A stretch of 64,000 nucleotides of DNA from the NCBI RefSeq assembly GCF_000024025.1, contig NC_013131.1, forward strand, positions 3,782,001-3,846,000, in the 5' to 3' direction. A model generated the notes under the pieces. The model did not search any database. It saw only the letters and a list, made by a program, of their open reading frames with translations, and was not told the origin of the DNA. Origin of the DNA: Catenulispora acidiphila DSM 44928. Its GTDB lineage: Bacteria > Actinomycetota > Actinomycetes > Streptomycetales > Catenulisporaceae. Below are positions 1 through 7,489 of this stretch, in pieces (the first letter of the stretch is position 1; each line of letters starts with the position of its first letter). The position numbers and the translations under genes were made by a program.

Positions 1-509
1 GCGGCATCGCCCGCCTGAAAGAACGCGCCATCACCACCTTCGCCTCCATCATCGTCGGCTTCCCCGGCGAAACCGAGAAGACGGTCCGCAACACCATCGA
101 CTTCCTCAACGAAACCGCCCCAGACCTCTGGCGCGCCCAAGCCTGGTGGGCCAACCCCCGCTCGCCGGTCTTCGCGAACAAGGACCTGTGGTCGATCCAG
201 GGTGAGGGCTACACCTGGTCCCACCACACCATGAACTCGGCCCAGGCCGCCGCCTACACCGACGAGATGTTCGCCGCCGTCACCGAATCAGTGTGGCTCC
301 CGCTCTACGACTTCGACTTCTGGTCCCTCCCTTACCTCGACGGCAAGGGCGTCAAAGCAGCAGAGCTCATCGCGCTCCTGCGCACCAGCCAGCAATGGAT
401 GGCCGCCCGCAAGCAGGGCGCGGGCGATGTCGCACTCGCCGAGGTGGAGCGGCGCCTGGCCGAGGGGATCGGCGGACTGACGGTCGCGCCGGCGAAGTTC
501 GCCTACTGA
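1..509 (+). CDS. C-terminal part of a B12-dependent-type radical SAM protein (PhpK-like), cut by the window edge
   Basis: The frame is open from base 3 to the stop at 507-509, so only about 168 C-terminal residues are visible and the start lies outside the window. The visible part contains IVGFPGET, a signature of the C-terminal half of the radical SAM barrel in cobalamin-binding members, then a Trp/His-rich tail (LWSIQGEGYTWSHHTM). This resembles my recollection of the PhpK/BchE-like methyltransferases. The CxxxCxxC cluster motif and the B12 domain would lie upstream and cannot be checked. If the assignment is right, it would methylate an unactivated carbon or a phosphinate. The next gene starts 29 bases downstream on the same strand, so it is probably co-transcribed with the peptide synthetase genes. 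The family is fairly sure; the substrate is unknown. Confidence 0.7.
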   Translation, partial: GIARLKERAITTFASIIVGFPGETEKTVRNTIDFLNETAPDLWRAQAWWANPRSPVFANKDLWSIQGEGYTWSHHTMNSAQAAAYTDEMFAAVTESVWLPLYDFDFWSLPYLDGKGVKAAELIALLRTSQQWMAARKQGAGDVALAEVERRLAEGIGGLTVAPAKFAY

Positions 510-538
510 GCTTGTTCCCTGATGGGAAGGGATATTCG

Positions 539-2335
539 ATGTCACTGCTTGCCTCCTCCGCTGCCGAGCACGCCGACGCGGCTGGCATGCCCGGTGCGGC
601 GGGATGGTCGGTTGTCGACCGGTTCGAGCGGCATGCGGCTGCGCATCCGTCGCAGACCGCGCTGGTGTGCGATGGCGAGGTGGTGAGTTTCGGGGAGCTG
701 GCGGCGCGGACGGGGGCGATCGCCGCGGGGTTGGTGGCGCGGGGTGTCGGCGCCGAGGATCTGGTGGGGTTGTTGCTGCCGCGCGGGGTCGATCTGGTGG
801 CGGCGTTGGTGGGCGTGCTTCGGTGCGGTGCGGGGTATCTGCCGCTGGATCCTGCGCTGCCGGATCAGCGGCTGCGGTACATGGCCGAGCATGCGGCGCC
901 TGCGGCGGTCTTGTGTGACCCCACGTTGCGGAAGCGGCTGCCTCCGACGTTCGCGCGTCGTACGTTGACCGTTGCGACGTGCCAGCGGATCGGTGGCGAT
1001 CATCCGCCGTTTCGTGAGCCGATCAGGGCCGGTCAGCGCGCCTACGCCATCTTCACCTCCGGCTCGACCGGGCTCCCCAAAGCAGTCGAGGTCGCCCATG
1101 CCTCGCTCGCCGCGCTTCTCGATGCCCTTACCTCGACGGTGGCCGGGCCGCCTGGCGCCCGCGTCGCCTGGAACGCCGGCGCCTCCTTCGACGCCTCGGT
1201 CCAGCAGTGGGTACGGCTTTGCCACGGCGACACGCTCGTATTGGTCAGCGAAGCCGTACGTGCCGACCCTCAAGCACTCGCGGCACTCCTGCGCACCGAG
1301 CACGTCACAGACCTCGACATCACTCCCTCGCACGCGATCGCCCTGCTCGACCACCTCCCCACCGACCGACCGCTCAGGCTGCTCGTCGGCGGGGAAGCGG
1401 TGTCTGGCAGCTTGTGGGACCGCCTTGCGGCATTGCGGGCCGAGGGAGTCCTGGAGCCCTACAACCTGTACGGGCCAACGGAATGCACCGTCGATGCGAC
1501 CGTCGCAGCCATCGAGGACACGAGCGATCCGCACCTCGGCGCACCGCTCCCAGGTGTCCGTGTCACAGTGCTCGATGACGCCCTTCAGCCGGTCCAGCCC
1601 GGCGATATCGGCGAGATCTACCTCGCCGGCTCGGGTGTCGCGCGCGGCTACCTCGGACAACCGGCGCTGACCGCCCAGCGATTCGTCGCAGACCCCGACG
1701 TACCCGGCGCGCGCATGTACCGCACCGGCGATCGCGGCGCCATCACCGCCGACGGCCGCCTGGAATACGCCGGACGCGCCGACGACCAGGTCAAGCTGCG
1801 TGGCTTCCGGATCGAGCCCGGCGAGGTGGAAGCGGTACTCGGCGGCTGCCCAGGCGTGGCGCAGGCGGCGGTGGTGGTCCGCGACGACGTTCCCGGCGGT
1901 CCCGCTCTCGTCGGCTACTGCCTGCCCTCAGCGGCGGCCTTCGATGCCGAGGCGATCCGCCGCGCCGCCGCTGCCCGCCTGCCCGACTACATGGTTCCGG
2001 CGCTGCTCGTAGCGATAGATGGCTTTCCGTTGACCAGCAACAGGAAACTCGATCGCGCAGCTCTGCCGTCCCCGATCCCGACCCGCCCCACCGAGCACGC
2101 CTTCGAACCGCCGCAGGGCGCCACCGAGGAACTGCTCGCCGCCGCATGGTGCGAAGTCCTCGGGCTGGAGCGCGTCGGCGCCGGCGAGGACTTCTTCGAA
2201 CTCGGCGGGCAGTCGCTGCTGGCGATCCGGCTGGTCGCGAACGTGCGCCGACGTACCGGACGGCCGGTCCCGATGGTGGCTGTGTTCGAACACCCGGTGC
2301 TGCGGGACCTGGCCGCGTTCCTGGATTCCCGGTGA
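539..2335 (+). CDS. Free-standing NRPS A-T didomain, glutamine-type pocket
   Basis: A 598-residue adenylation plus thiolation protein. The open frame reaches back to 293, but ATG 539 follows a GGGAAGGG ribosome site and gives a normal A-domain N-terminus. Motifs: A3 FTSGSTGLPK, A5 YNLYGPTE, A7 YRTGD, A8 near residues 405-425, A10 lysine in SNRKLDR, and T-domain serine in LGGQS. There is no condensation domain. Pocket residues read by motif alignment to GrsA are D-A-Q-D-L-G-L-V-D-K, one change from the published Gln code DAQDLGVVDK, so L-Gln is the likely substrate. A P450 and a hydrolase lie just downstream. This A-T/P450/thioesterase grouping is known from NovH/NovI and NikP1/NikQ, where the carrier-bound amino acid is beta-hydroxylated. 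Beta-hydroxyglutamine is therefore a reasonable inference. Confidence 0.9.
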   Translation: MSLLASSAAEHADAAGMPGAAGWSVVDRFERHAAAHPSQTALVCDGEVVSFGELAARTGAIAAGLVARGVGAEDLVGLLLPRGVDLVAALVGVLRCGAGYLPLDPALPDQRLRYMAEHAAPAAVLCDPTLRKRLPPTFARRTLTVATCQRIGGDHPPFREPIRAGQRAYAIFTSGSTGLPKAVEVAHASLAALLDALTSTVAGPPGARVAWNAGASFDASVQQWVRLCHGDTLVLVSEAVRADPQALAALLRTEHVTDLDITPSHAIALLDHLPTDRPLRLLVGGEAVSGSLWDRLAALRAEGVLEPYNLYGPTECTVDATVAAIEDTSDPHLGAPLPGVRVTVLDDALQPVQPGDIGEIYLAGSGVARGYLGQPALTAQRFVADPDVPGARMYRTGDRGAITADGRLEYAGRADDQVKLRGFRIEPGEVEAVLGGCPGVAQAAVVVRDDVPGGPALVGYCLPSAAAFDAEAIRRAAAARLPDYMVPALLVAIDGFPLTSNRKLDRAALPSPIPTRPTEHAFEPPQGATEELLAAAWCEVLGLERVGAGEDFFELGGQSLLAIRLVANVRRRTGRPVPMVAVFEHPVLRDLAAFLDSR

Positions 2336-2363
2336 CGATCGAGACCGTCGAGACGTGCGATGG

Positions 2364-2657
2364 TCAGTGCAGTCCCTGAGCCAGCCGGGCCGCCTCCCGC
2401 TGGCTGCGCATGTTCAAAACCGAGGCGACAGCACACAGCACGGCCACGGCATAGCAGATCACTGACACCACCAGTCCGATGACCATCACCGCGCCATGCC
2501 CGGCGAACAGCATGACCGGACCGCCTCCCAGCCCGCCGACCGCGACCACGGTGAGGACGGTGTAGAGCGCGATCCGTTGCGGCAGCGAGAGTTTCGCGGC
2601 GGCGACCTTGGTGGTGGTCGTGGTCGCCGCGGCGGGCGTGGCCGATTGCGCAGACAT
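2364..2657 (-). CDS. Small membrane protein of unknown function
   Basis: A 97-residue protein not recognised as any family. The N-terminus is Ala/Thr-rich (PAAATTTTTK). Two hydrophobic stretches follow, at about residues 28-52 and 55-80, so it is probably a two-helix inner-membrane protein. The start at 2657 is preceded on the minus strand by GAGGAACTC, a good ribosome site. It is convergent with the A-T gene ending at 2335 and lies just downstream of the P450 on the same strand. It may be cotranscribed with that P450, with 51 bases between them. Nothing links it directly to peptide synthesis. Confidence 0.6.
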   Translation of the reverse strand: MSAQSATPAAATTTTTKVAAAKLSLPQRIALYTVLTVVAVGGLGGGPVMLFAGHGAVMVIGLVVSVICYAVAVLCAVASVLNMRSQREAARLAQGLH

Positions 2658-2708
2658 GAGTTCCTCGATTCGTTGGCTCGGGATTCGTTGACGCGGTGAG
2701 GCGGCCGT

Positions 2709-3974
2709 TCAAGCCGCCTTCAGAACCACGGGCAGGTCGCAGATCCCGCCCAAGAAGTTCGAGTACACATGCCCCGGCGTCCCGACCACCTCGATCCCGG
2801 CGACCAGGTCGCGCAGCGCCTCCAGCGTGGCGGCCAGCTGGATCCGGCCGAGCCGGGCGCCGAGGCAGAAGTGCGGTCCGTAGGCGAAGGTGATGTGCCG
2901 GTTGGGGGTGCGGTCCAGTGTGAAGCGCAGCGGGTCGGCGAACTCGCGCTCGTCGAAGTTCGCCGAGGCGAGCCAGACCGTGACCACGTCCCCGGCGCCG
3001 ATGTCCCGCCCGCCGAGCACCGCCGGCTCGGTCGCCAGCCGCCCCAGGTGGCGCGACGGCGTGGTCCAGCGCAGCACCTCCTCGGTCGCCGGGTCGATCC
3101 CGACCTCGCCGCCGCGCAGCGCGCGCCACTGCGCCGGCTCGGCGGCCAGCGCGTGGACGGCGCCGGTCATCGCCAGCCGAGTGGTCTCATCGCCGCCGAG
3201 GATGAGGCTGTAGCAGTTGAAGACGATCTCGTCGGTCCCCAGCGGCCGCCCCCTGACCTTCGCGTTGGCCAGCATCGTCACCAGGTCCTCGCCGCCGGAG
3301 CCGCGCCGGGAGTCGGCGAGGTCCAGGAAGTACGACAGGATCTCGTTCTTGGCCGTCCAGGCGTCCGCGGTGGACAGCGTCGCAGCATGCGAACTCACCG
3401 AGGACGCCCCGAGCCGGTGGATGTACGGACGGTCGGCGTCGGGCACGGCAAGCAGGTCGCAGATCGTCGCAAGCGGCACGGCGGCAGCGACATCCCGCCC
3501 GAAGTCGCAGGTCCCGGCATCCAGCGCGTCCCGAATCAGAGACCTGACCTGTGCGGCGATCCGCTCGGCGAGCCGGTCCATCAGCGCCGGCGTCAGCGCG
3601 GCGGTGATGAGGCGGCGCACCTCGGCGTGCCGCGGACCGTCCGTGACGGCGAGCATCTTGCCCGCCGCGGAATCGCCGCCGACCAGCAGCGTCTCCAGGA
3701 CGTTGCCGGAGGTGGAGGTGAAGCGCTGGCCGTCGCGCAGAACGGCGACCGCGTCGGCGTGTCGGGTGACGACCCAGAACCCCGGTGCAGAGACGGCAGA
3801 ACCATCAGAGCTCTCACTCGCCGCCGGATGCCAGTAAACCGGCTCCTCATCCCGCAGCCGCCGCCACAGCGCAGCCAGGTCGTACTCGGCGTGCAGCGCC
3901 GGCGAGGCCAGGTCGGCGTCGGGCAGCAGGTCCGGATCGAACACGGGCAGCCCGGTCACGTCGGTCCCCTTCAT
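2709..3974 (-). CDS. Cytochrome P450, candidate hydroxylase of a carrier-bound amino acid
   Basis: A 421-residue soluble actinobacterial P450. The open frame extends far upstream to 6287 through unrelated DNA; ATG 3974 (MKGTDVTGLP) gives the normal family length. Visible motifs are the I-helix GGDETT (in place of AGxxT), the ExxR helix as EEVLRW, and the haem loop FAYGPHFCLG with the cysteine ligand. It is divergent from the hydrolase at 4131 and lies beside the Gln-type A-T didomain. By analogy with NovI/NikQ it may hydroxylate the beta carbon of an amino acid held on that T domain. No ferredoxin gene is visible nearby. The fold is certain; the substrate is inferred from context only. Confidence 0.88.
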   Translation of the reverse strand: MKGTDVTGLPVFDPDLLPDADLASPALHAEYDLAALWRRLRDEEPVYWHPAASESSDGSAVSAPGFWVVTRHADAVAVLRDGQRFTSTSGNVLETLLVGGDSAAGKMLAVTDGPRHAEVRRLITAALTPALMDRLAERIAAQVRSLIRDALDAGTCDFGRDVAAAVPLATICDLLAVPDADRPYIHRLGASSVSSHAATLSTADAWTAKNEILSYFLDLADSRRGSGGEDLVTMLANAKVRGRPLGTDEIVFNCYSLILGGDETTRLAMTGAVHALAAEPAQWRALRGGEVGIDPATEEVLRWTTPSRHLGRLATEPAVLGGRDIGAGDVVTVWLASANFDEREFADPLRFTLDRTPNRHITFAYGPHFCLGARLGRIQLAATLEALRDLVAGIEVVGTPGHVYSNFLGGICDLPVVLKAA

Positions 3975-4130
3975 CTGTCCGGCACGGTGCTGGTGGCGAG
4001 TATCGCCGCGCGCGGTTAGAACCCGGTTACGTCCGCACCGGCGCGCCGCTCGCCGACCCCGCGCATAACCGCTCTCTAACCCAACCTCGCTAGCGTCCAC
4101 CCGGCTGCCCGACACCCGCAGGGAGGATCC
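3975..4130. promoter_or_regulatory. Divergent intergenic region between P450 and hydrolase genes
   Basis: 156 bases separate the divergent P450 (minus) and hydrolase (plus) starts, so promoters for both should lie here. TAGCGT at 4091-4096 would serve as a -10 for the plus-strand gene and resembles hexamers used elsewhere in the cluster. However, the 18-base box found 23 bases upstream of the -10 at nine other places is not present at the matching position. GGGAGGA at 4121-4127 is the ribosome site for the GTG at 4131. Confidence 0.4.
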
Positions 4131-4862
4131 GTGACGCAACCGTCCACGCGCTGGCTGCTGCAGGAGCCGTCCCCGGGTGGACGTCCGCTGCTGTTCGCCT
4201 TCCCCTACGGCGGTTCCGGCGCGTCGTCGCTGCGCCGCTGGCCCGGACGGATCGGCGAGGCCGAAGTGCACGCCGTGCAGCTCCCGGGACGCGAGAACCG
4301 AATCAAGGACCTGCCATGCCGAGACTTCGCCGCCTTCGCCGAGGAGGCGGTCCGCGAGCTCGGTCCGTACCTGGACCGGCCCTACGCGGTCATCGGTCAC
4401 TGCATGGGAGCCCTGCTCGCCCACGCCTTCACCTTTCGCGCCCAACAATCCGGCGCACCGATGCCGAACCGCCTGTTCGTCTCGGCATCGCTGGTCCCGC
4501 AGCGCGGCTTCTACGGGCTCTACCATCCCTGGATGTCCGACCGCCGCATCGCGCAGGAGCTGCGCCGGGTCTCCACCGGCCTCGGTGACGGCGAGCTGCC
4601 CGACGAGGTCGTGGCGCTGTCGGTGCCGGTCCTGCGCCGCGACGTGCGGATGTGCCTGGACTACGCGCCGCCGCCGCAGCCGGTCGACGTGCCGGTGACC
4701 GCGATCGGCTGGTCGCGGGACCTCGACGTGGGTCCGGCGGACCTGGCCGAGTGGCGGCAGCTGGCCAAGAGCCGCGAAGTGATGCTCCCCGGCGAGCCGC
4801 TGGCGTTCCTGACCGCGCCGCGCGAGCTGCGGGCGGTCGTCGAGGACGACTTCGAATACTGA
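4131..4862 (+). CDS. Type II thioesterase-fold protein with Cys nucleophile (GHCMG), possible aminoacyl shuttle
   Basis: A 243-residue alpha/beta hydrolase of the type II thioesterase family, starting at GTG 4131 behind GGGAGGA. The N-terminal FAFPYGGSG oxyanion loop and LPGREN are typical. The nucleophile elbow reads GHCMG, with Cys where editing thioesterases have Ser (GHSMG). The position for the catalytic Asp is near WSRDLDVG, but the C-terminus is short and a clear final GxHxF histidine is not visible: the end reads LPGEPLAFLT, so the usual His is absent or moved. Cys nucleophiles of this fold are known in SyrC and CmaE, which move aminoacyl groups between T domains. It sits between two free-standing A-T didomains, which suits such a role. 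Editing thioesterase is the alternative. Confidence 0.85.
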   Translation: MTQPSTRWLLQEPSPGGRPLLFAFPYGGSGASSLRRWPGRIGEAEVHAVQLPGRENRIKDLPCRDFAAFAEEAVRELGPYLDRPYAVIGHCMGALLAHAFTFRAQQSGAPMPNRLFVSASLVPQRGFYGLYHPWMSDRRIAQELRRVSTGLGDGELPDEVVALSVPVLRRDVRMCLDYAPPPQPVDVPVTAIGWSRDLDVGPADLAEWRQLAKSREVMLPGEPLAFLTAPRELRAVVEDDFEY

Positions 4863-4886
4863 CGCTGACCCAGAAAGGAAGGCGCC

Positions 4887-6788
4887 GTGATCAGCGTTCG
4901 ACGATCGGGCACCGATCCGTCCCTCGAGCGTGCCGACGTCCCGGTGGACTCCGGCACCCTTCCGGACACCCTGACTACCCTGACCACTCTGCTGGCCCGG
5001 ACCGCCGCCGCGTACCCCGAAGCGCCGGCCGTCAGCGACGACCAGACCACCCTGGCCTACGCCGCCCTCGCCGAACGCGCCACCGCCGTCGCGGCACTGC
5101 TCGCTACGCACGGCGTCGGGCCCGAGGACCGCGTCGGCATCCACCTGCCGCGCGGCATCGGCGCGATCGCCGCCGTCCTGGGCACGCTCGTCGCTGGCGC
5201 CGCCTACGCACCGATCGACCCCGGATACCCGCGCCTGCGCAGGGAACAGATGGCCCGCGCCGGGAGGCTGCGCCTGGTGCTCACCGAGCCCGGCGGCGCG
5301 GGGCGGCTGCGACGCGTGGACGTGCCGGTCGTCGAACTGGACTGGCGCGAACTGCCCGCCGCGCCCGAGAAGTTCACGCCGCCCGAGGTCGCACCGGCCC
5401 GGGCGGCGTGCGTGTTGTTCACCTCCGGATCGACCGGGACTCCCAAGGGCGTGGTCCTGGAGCACCGGCACATGGCCTCGTTCGCCACAGACACCGCGAT
5501 CCCGCCGCTGCGCCCCGGCGATCGCACCGCGCAGTCGTCGAACCTGTCGTTCGACACCTTCACGTTCGAGGTGTTCCGCAGCATCGCCGGCGGCGCGCAG
5601 ATCGTCGTCCTGCCGCAGATGGCTGATTTGATCAGCGCCGACCTGCAACGCCAGTTGCGCCGCCACCGGATCACCGCGATGCTGGCGCCCGCGATCGCGC
5701 TGAACCACCTGGCACGGCACGACCGGGAGGCGTTCGCCTCGCTGCGCCTGCTGTGCTCCGGCGGCGACGTGCTCCTCGCCGACACCTGCCGCCAGCTGCG
5801 CGCGGGCGGATTCGCCGGGGAGTTGTGGAACCTGTACGGACCGACCGAGGCGACGGTCGCGTGCACCGGGCAGCCGGTCGCGGACGGCACGGAGTTCGCC
5901 ACGCGCGTGCCCATCGGCGCGACGGTCGCCGACGCACGTTTGTATGTGCTCGACGATACGTTGACCCCTGTCGCACCTGACGGCGCGGGGGAGCTGTACG
6001 TAGGCGGTCCCGGCGTAGGACGCGGCTACCTCGACCAGCCCGCCGCGACCGCGCAACGCTTCGTCGCCGACCCGTTCGCCGCCGACGGCAGCCGCATGTA
6101 CGCCACCGGCGACCGGGTCCGTCTGGGAGTCGGCGGCGCGCTGGACTACCTGGGCCGCGTGGATTCCCAGGTGAAGGTCGCCGGACACCGGGTCGAGCCC
6201 GCCGAGATCGAACGCATGCTGTATCAGCACCCAGAAGTCCTCGAAGTGGCGGTCGCAGGTGTCGGCGCCGCAGACGAGTCCGAGCATCCTGATTCCTCTG
6301 ACCAGGCAACAAGGCAGACCCGTCTAGTGGCGTTCGTCATCCCCGAATCCGACGCACTCGCCCCGGCGACGCTGCGTGCCTTCCTCGCCGAACGCCTGCC
6401 GCCGCAATACGTCCCCGGCGAGTTCGTCGTCCTGGAGTCGATGCCGCTCGACGCGCACGGCAAGCGCGACTGGGAGCAGCTGCGCGACCTGGTCGCCGAC
6501 CGCTCCCGACGCCGCCGCCCCTACACCGCGCCGCGTACCGGGACCGAGCGCTACCTCACCGGACTGTTCGAAGAGCTGCTGCGCGTGGAGGCGATCGGCG
6601 TGCAGGACGACTTCTTCGGACTCGGCGGGCATTCGCTGCTCGCGGCACGAGTGCGCATGCGGATCCAGCGGGACCTGGGCACCACGCTGCCGCCGCACGC
6701 CGTGTTCGAGAACAGCGTCGTGGCGGACCTGGCAGCGCTGGTGGACGGCGTACCCGGCGACACGCCGGCGGTCCCGGCGGCGCGGTAG
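4887..6788 (+). CDS. Free-standing NRPS A-T didomain, substrate not predicted
   Basis: A 633-residue A-T protein starting at GTG 4887, 24 bases after the preceding hydrolase gene and preceded by AAGGAAGG. Motifs: A3 FTSGSTGTPKG, A5 WNLYGPTEATV, A7 YATGDR, A8 region GRVDSQVKVAGHRVEPAE, A10 lysine in DAHGKRDW, and T serine in LGGHS near the C-terminus. Pocket residues by alignment are D-T-F-L-L-S-L-V-A-K, which match no code I know. A stretch of about 18 residues rich in D/S/E/Q (ADESEHPDSSDQ) sits in the small subdomain. There is no condensation domain, so its aminoacyl group must be passed on, probably by one of the Cys hydrolases. Confidence 0.9.
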   Translation: MISVRRSGTDPSLERADVPVDSGTLPDTLTTLTTLLARTAAAYPEAPAVSDDQTTLAYAALAERATAVAALLATHGVGPEDRVGIHLPRGIGAIAAVLGTLVAGAAYAPIDPGYPRLRREQMARAGRLRLVLTEPGGAGRLRRVDVPVVELDWRELPAAPEKFTPPEVAPARAACVLFTSGSTGTPKGVVLEHRHMASFATDTAIPPLRPGDRTAQSSNLSFDTFTFEVFRSIAGGAQIVVLPQMADLISADLQRQLRRHRITAMLAPAIALNHLARHDREAFASLRLLCSGGDVLLADTCRQLRAGGFAGELWNLYGPTEATVACTGQPVADGTEFATRVPIGATVADARLYVLDDTLTPVAPDGAGELYVGGPGVGRGYLDQPAATAQRFVADPFAADGSRMYATGDRVRLGVGGALDYLGRVDSQVKVAGHRVEPAEIERMLYQHPEVLEVAVAGVGAADESEHPDSSDQATRQTRLVAFVIPESDALAPATLRAFLAERLPPQYVPGEFVVLESMPLDAHGKRDWEQLRDLVADRSRRRRPYTAPRTGTERYLTGLFEELLRVEAIGVQDDFFGLGGHSLLAARVRMRIQRDLGTTLPPHAVFENSVVADLAALVDGVPGDTPAVPAAR

Positions 6789-6823
6789 TCGCCTCATCAG
6801 CGTCCGGATACTAGATTGCGGGT

Positions 6824-7480
6824 GTGTCAGAGCTCGAATGGATTACACCCGCACAGTTCCACGCCGCTGAGGGAGTGGACGACTGGCGGGTCCTCGCATT
6901 CGGCGTGTGCGCCCGCTTCGCCACCGACACGTTCTCCGCTGCGGCGGACCTGGCCGCCGCCGTCAGCGCCGTGCCCGGACTCGACGGCGCGAACCCTGGG
7001 CTGGACGTCCGCTCCGACGGCGTGACGATCCAGTTGCGCGCCGAACCCGGTCACGGCATGCGCGCCGGCGACATCGCGCTGGCCCGCCGCCTGTCCGCCG
7101 TCGCCGTCGCGCACGGCGCCCGCCCGGAACCCGCCACGGTGCAGGAGCTGAACATCACCGTCGACGCGCTGACCGCCGCCGACATCATGCCGTTCTGGTG
7201 CGCGGTCTTGGGCTACGAGCAGCGCGGCGACGAGGATCTGGTGGACCCACTGGACCGCGGTCCGTCGTTCTGGTTCCAGGACATGGACGCCCCGCGCCCC
7301 CAGCGCAACCGGCTCCACGTCGACGTCTTCGTCCCCCACGACCTCGCCGAGGCGCGCGTGGCTGCGGCACTCGCCGCCGGCGGACATCTGGTGTCGGACA
7401 AGCACGCACCGTCGTGGTGGGTCGTGGCCGACGCCGAGGGCAACGAGGCGTGTATCGCCAGCTGGATGGGACGCAGCTGA
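6824..7480 (+). CDS. VOC-fold protein with N-terminal pterin-dehydratase-like region
   Basis: A 218-residue protein starting at GTG 6824; TAGATT at 6812-6817 lies only six bases upstream and could give a nearly leaderless mRNA. The C-terminal half (about residues 105-218) resembles the glyoxalase-like VOC fold, with conserved stretches MPFWCAVLGY, SFWFQDM, RLHVDVFV and a final DAEGNEACI. The N-terminal 100 residues resemble the 4a-hydroxytetrahydrobiopterin dehydratase fold fused to such proteins in actinobacteria, but the usual His pair is not obvious. VOC proteins include dioxygenases, epimerases and drug-binding resistance proteins; which applies here is unknown. It is tail-to-tail with the LanB-like gene, nine bases apart. 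Confidence 0.65.
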   Translation: MSELEWITPAQFHAAEGVDDWRVLAFGVCARFATDTFSAAADLAAAVSAVPGLDGANPGLDVRSDGVTIQLRAEPGHGMRAGDIALARRLSAVAVAHGARPEPATVQELNITVDALTAADIMPFWCAVLGYEQRGDEDLVDPLDRGPSFWFQDMDAPRPQRNRLHVDVFVPHDLAEARVAAALAAGGHLVSDKHAPSWWVVADAEGNEACIASWMGRS

Positions 7481-7489
7481 AGGCTGGAA

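Noticed and set aside
542..1660. Minus-strand open frame of 372 codons and similar long shadows (for example 1987-3129 and 12184-12954)
   Set aside because: Arg/Gly-rich translations with no recognisable motif, opposite to well-supported genes.
4050..4096. Possible tenth copy of the box-N23-TANNNT promoter before the hydrolase at 4131
   Set aside because: TAGCGT is present but the 18 bases at the right distance (ending cgcata) do not match the box.
2709..6287. Minus-strand open frame of 1192 codons
   Set aside because: Only the last 421 codons (start 3974) are a P450. The rest is antisense to the hydrolase and A-T genes and has no family likeness.
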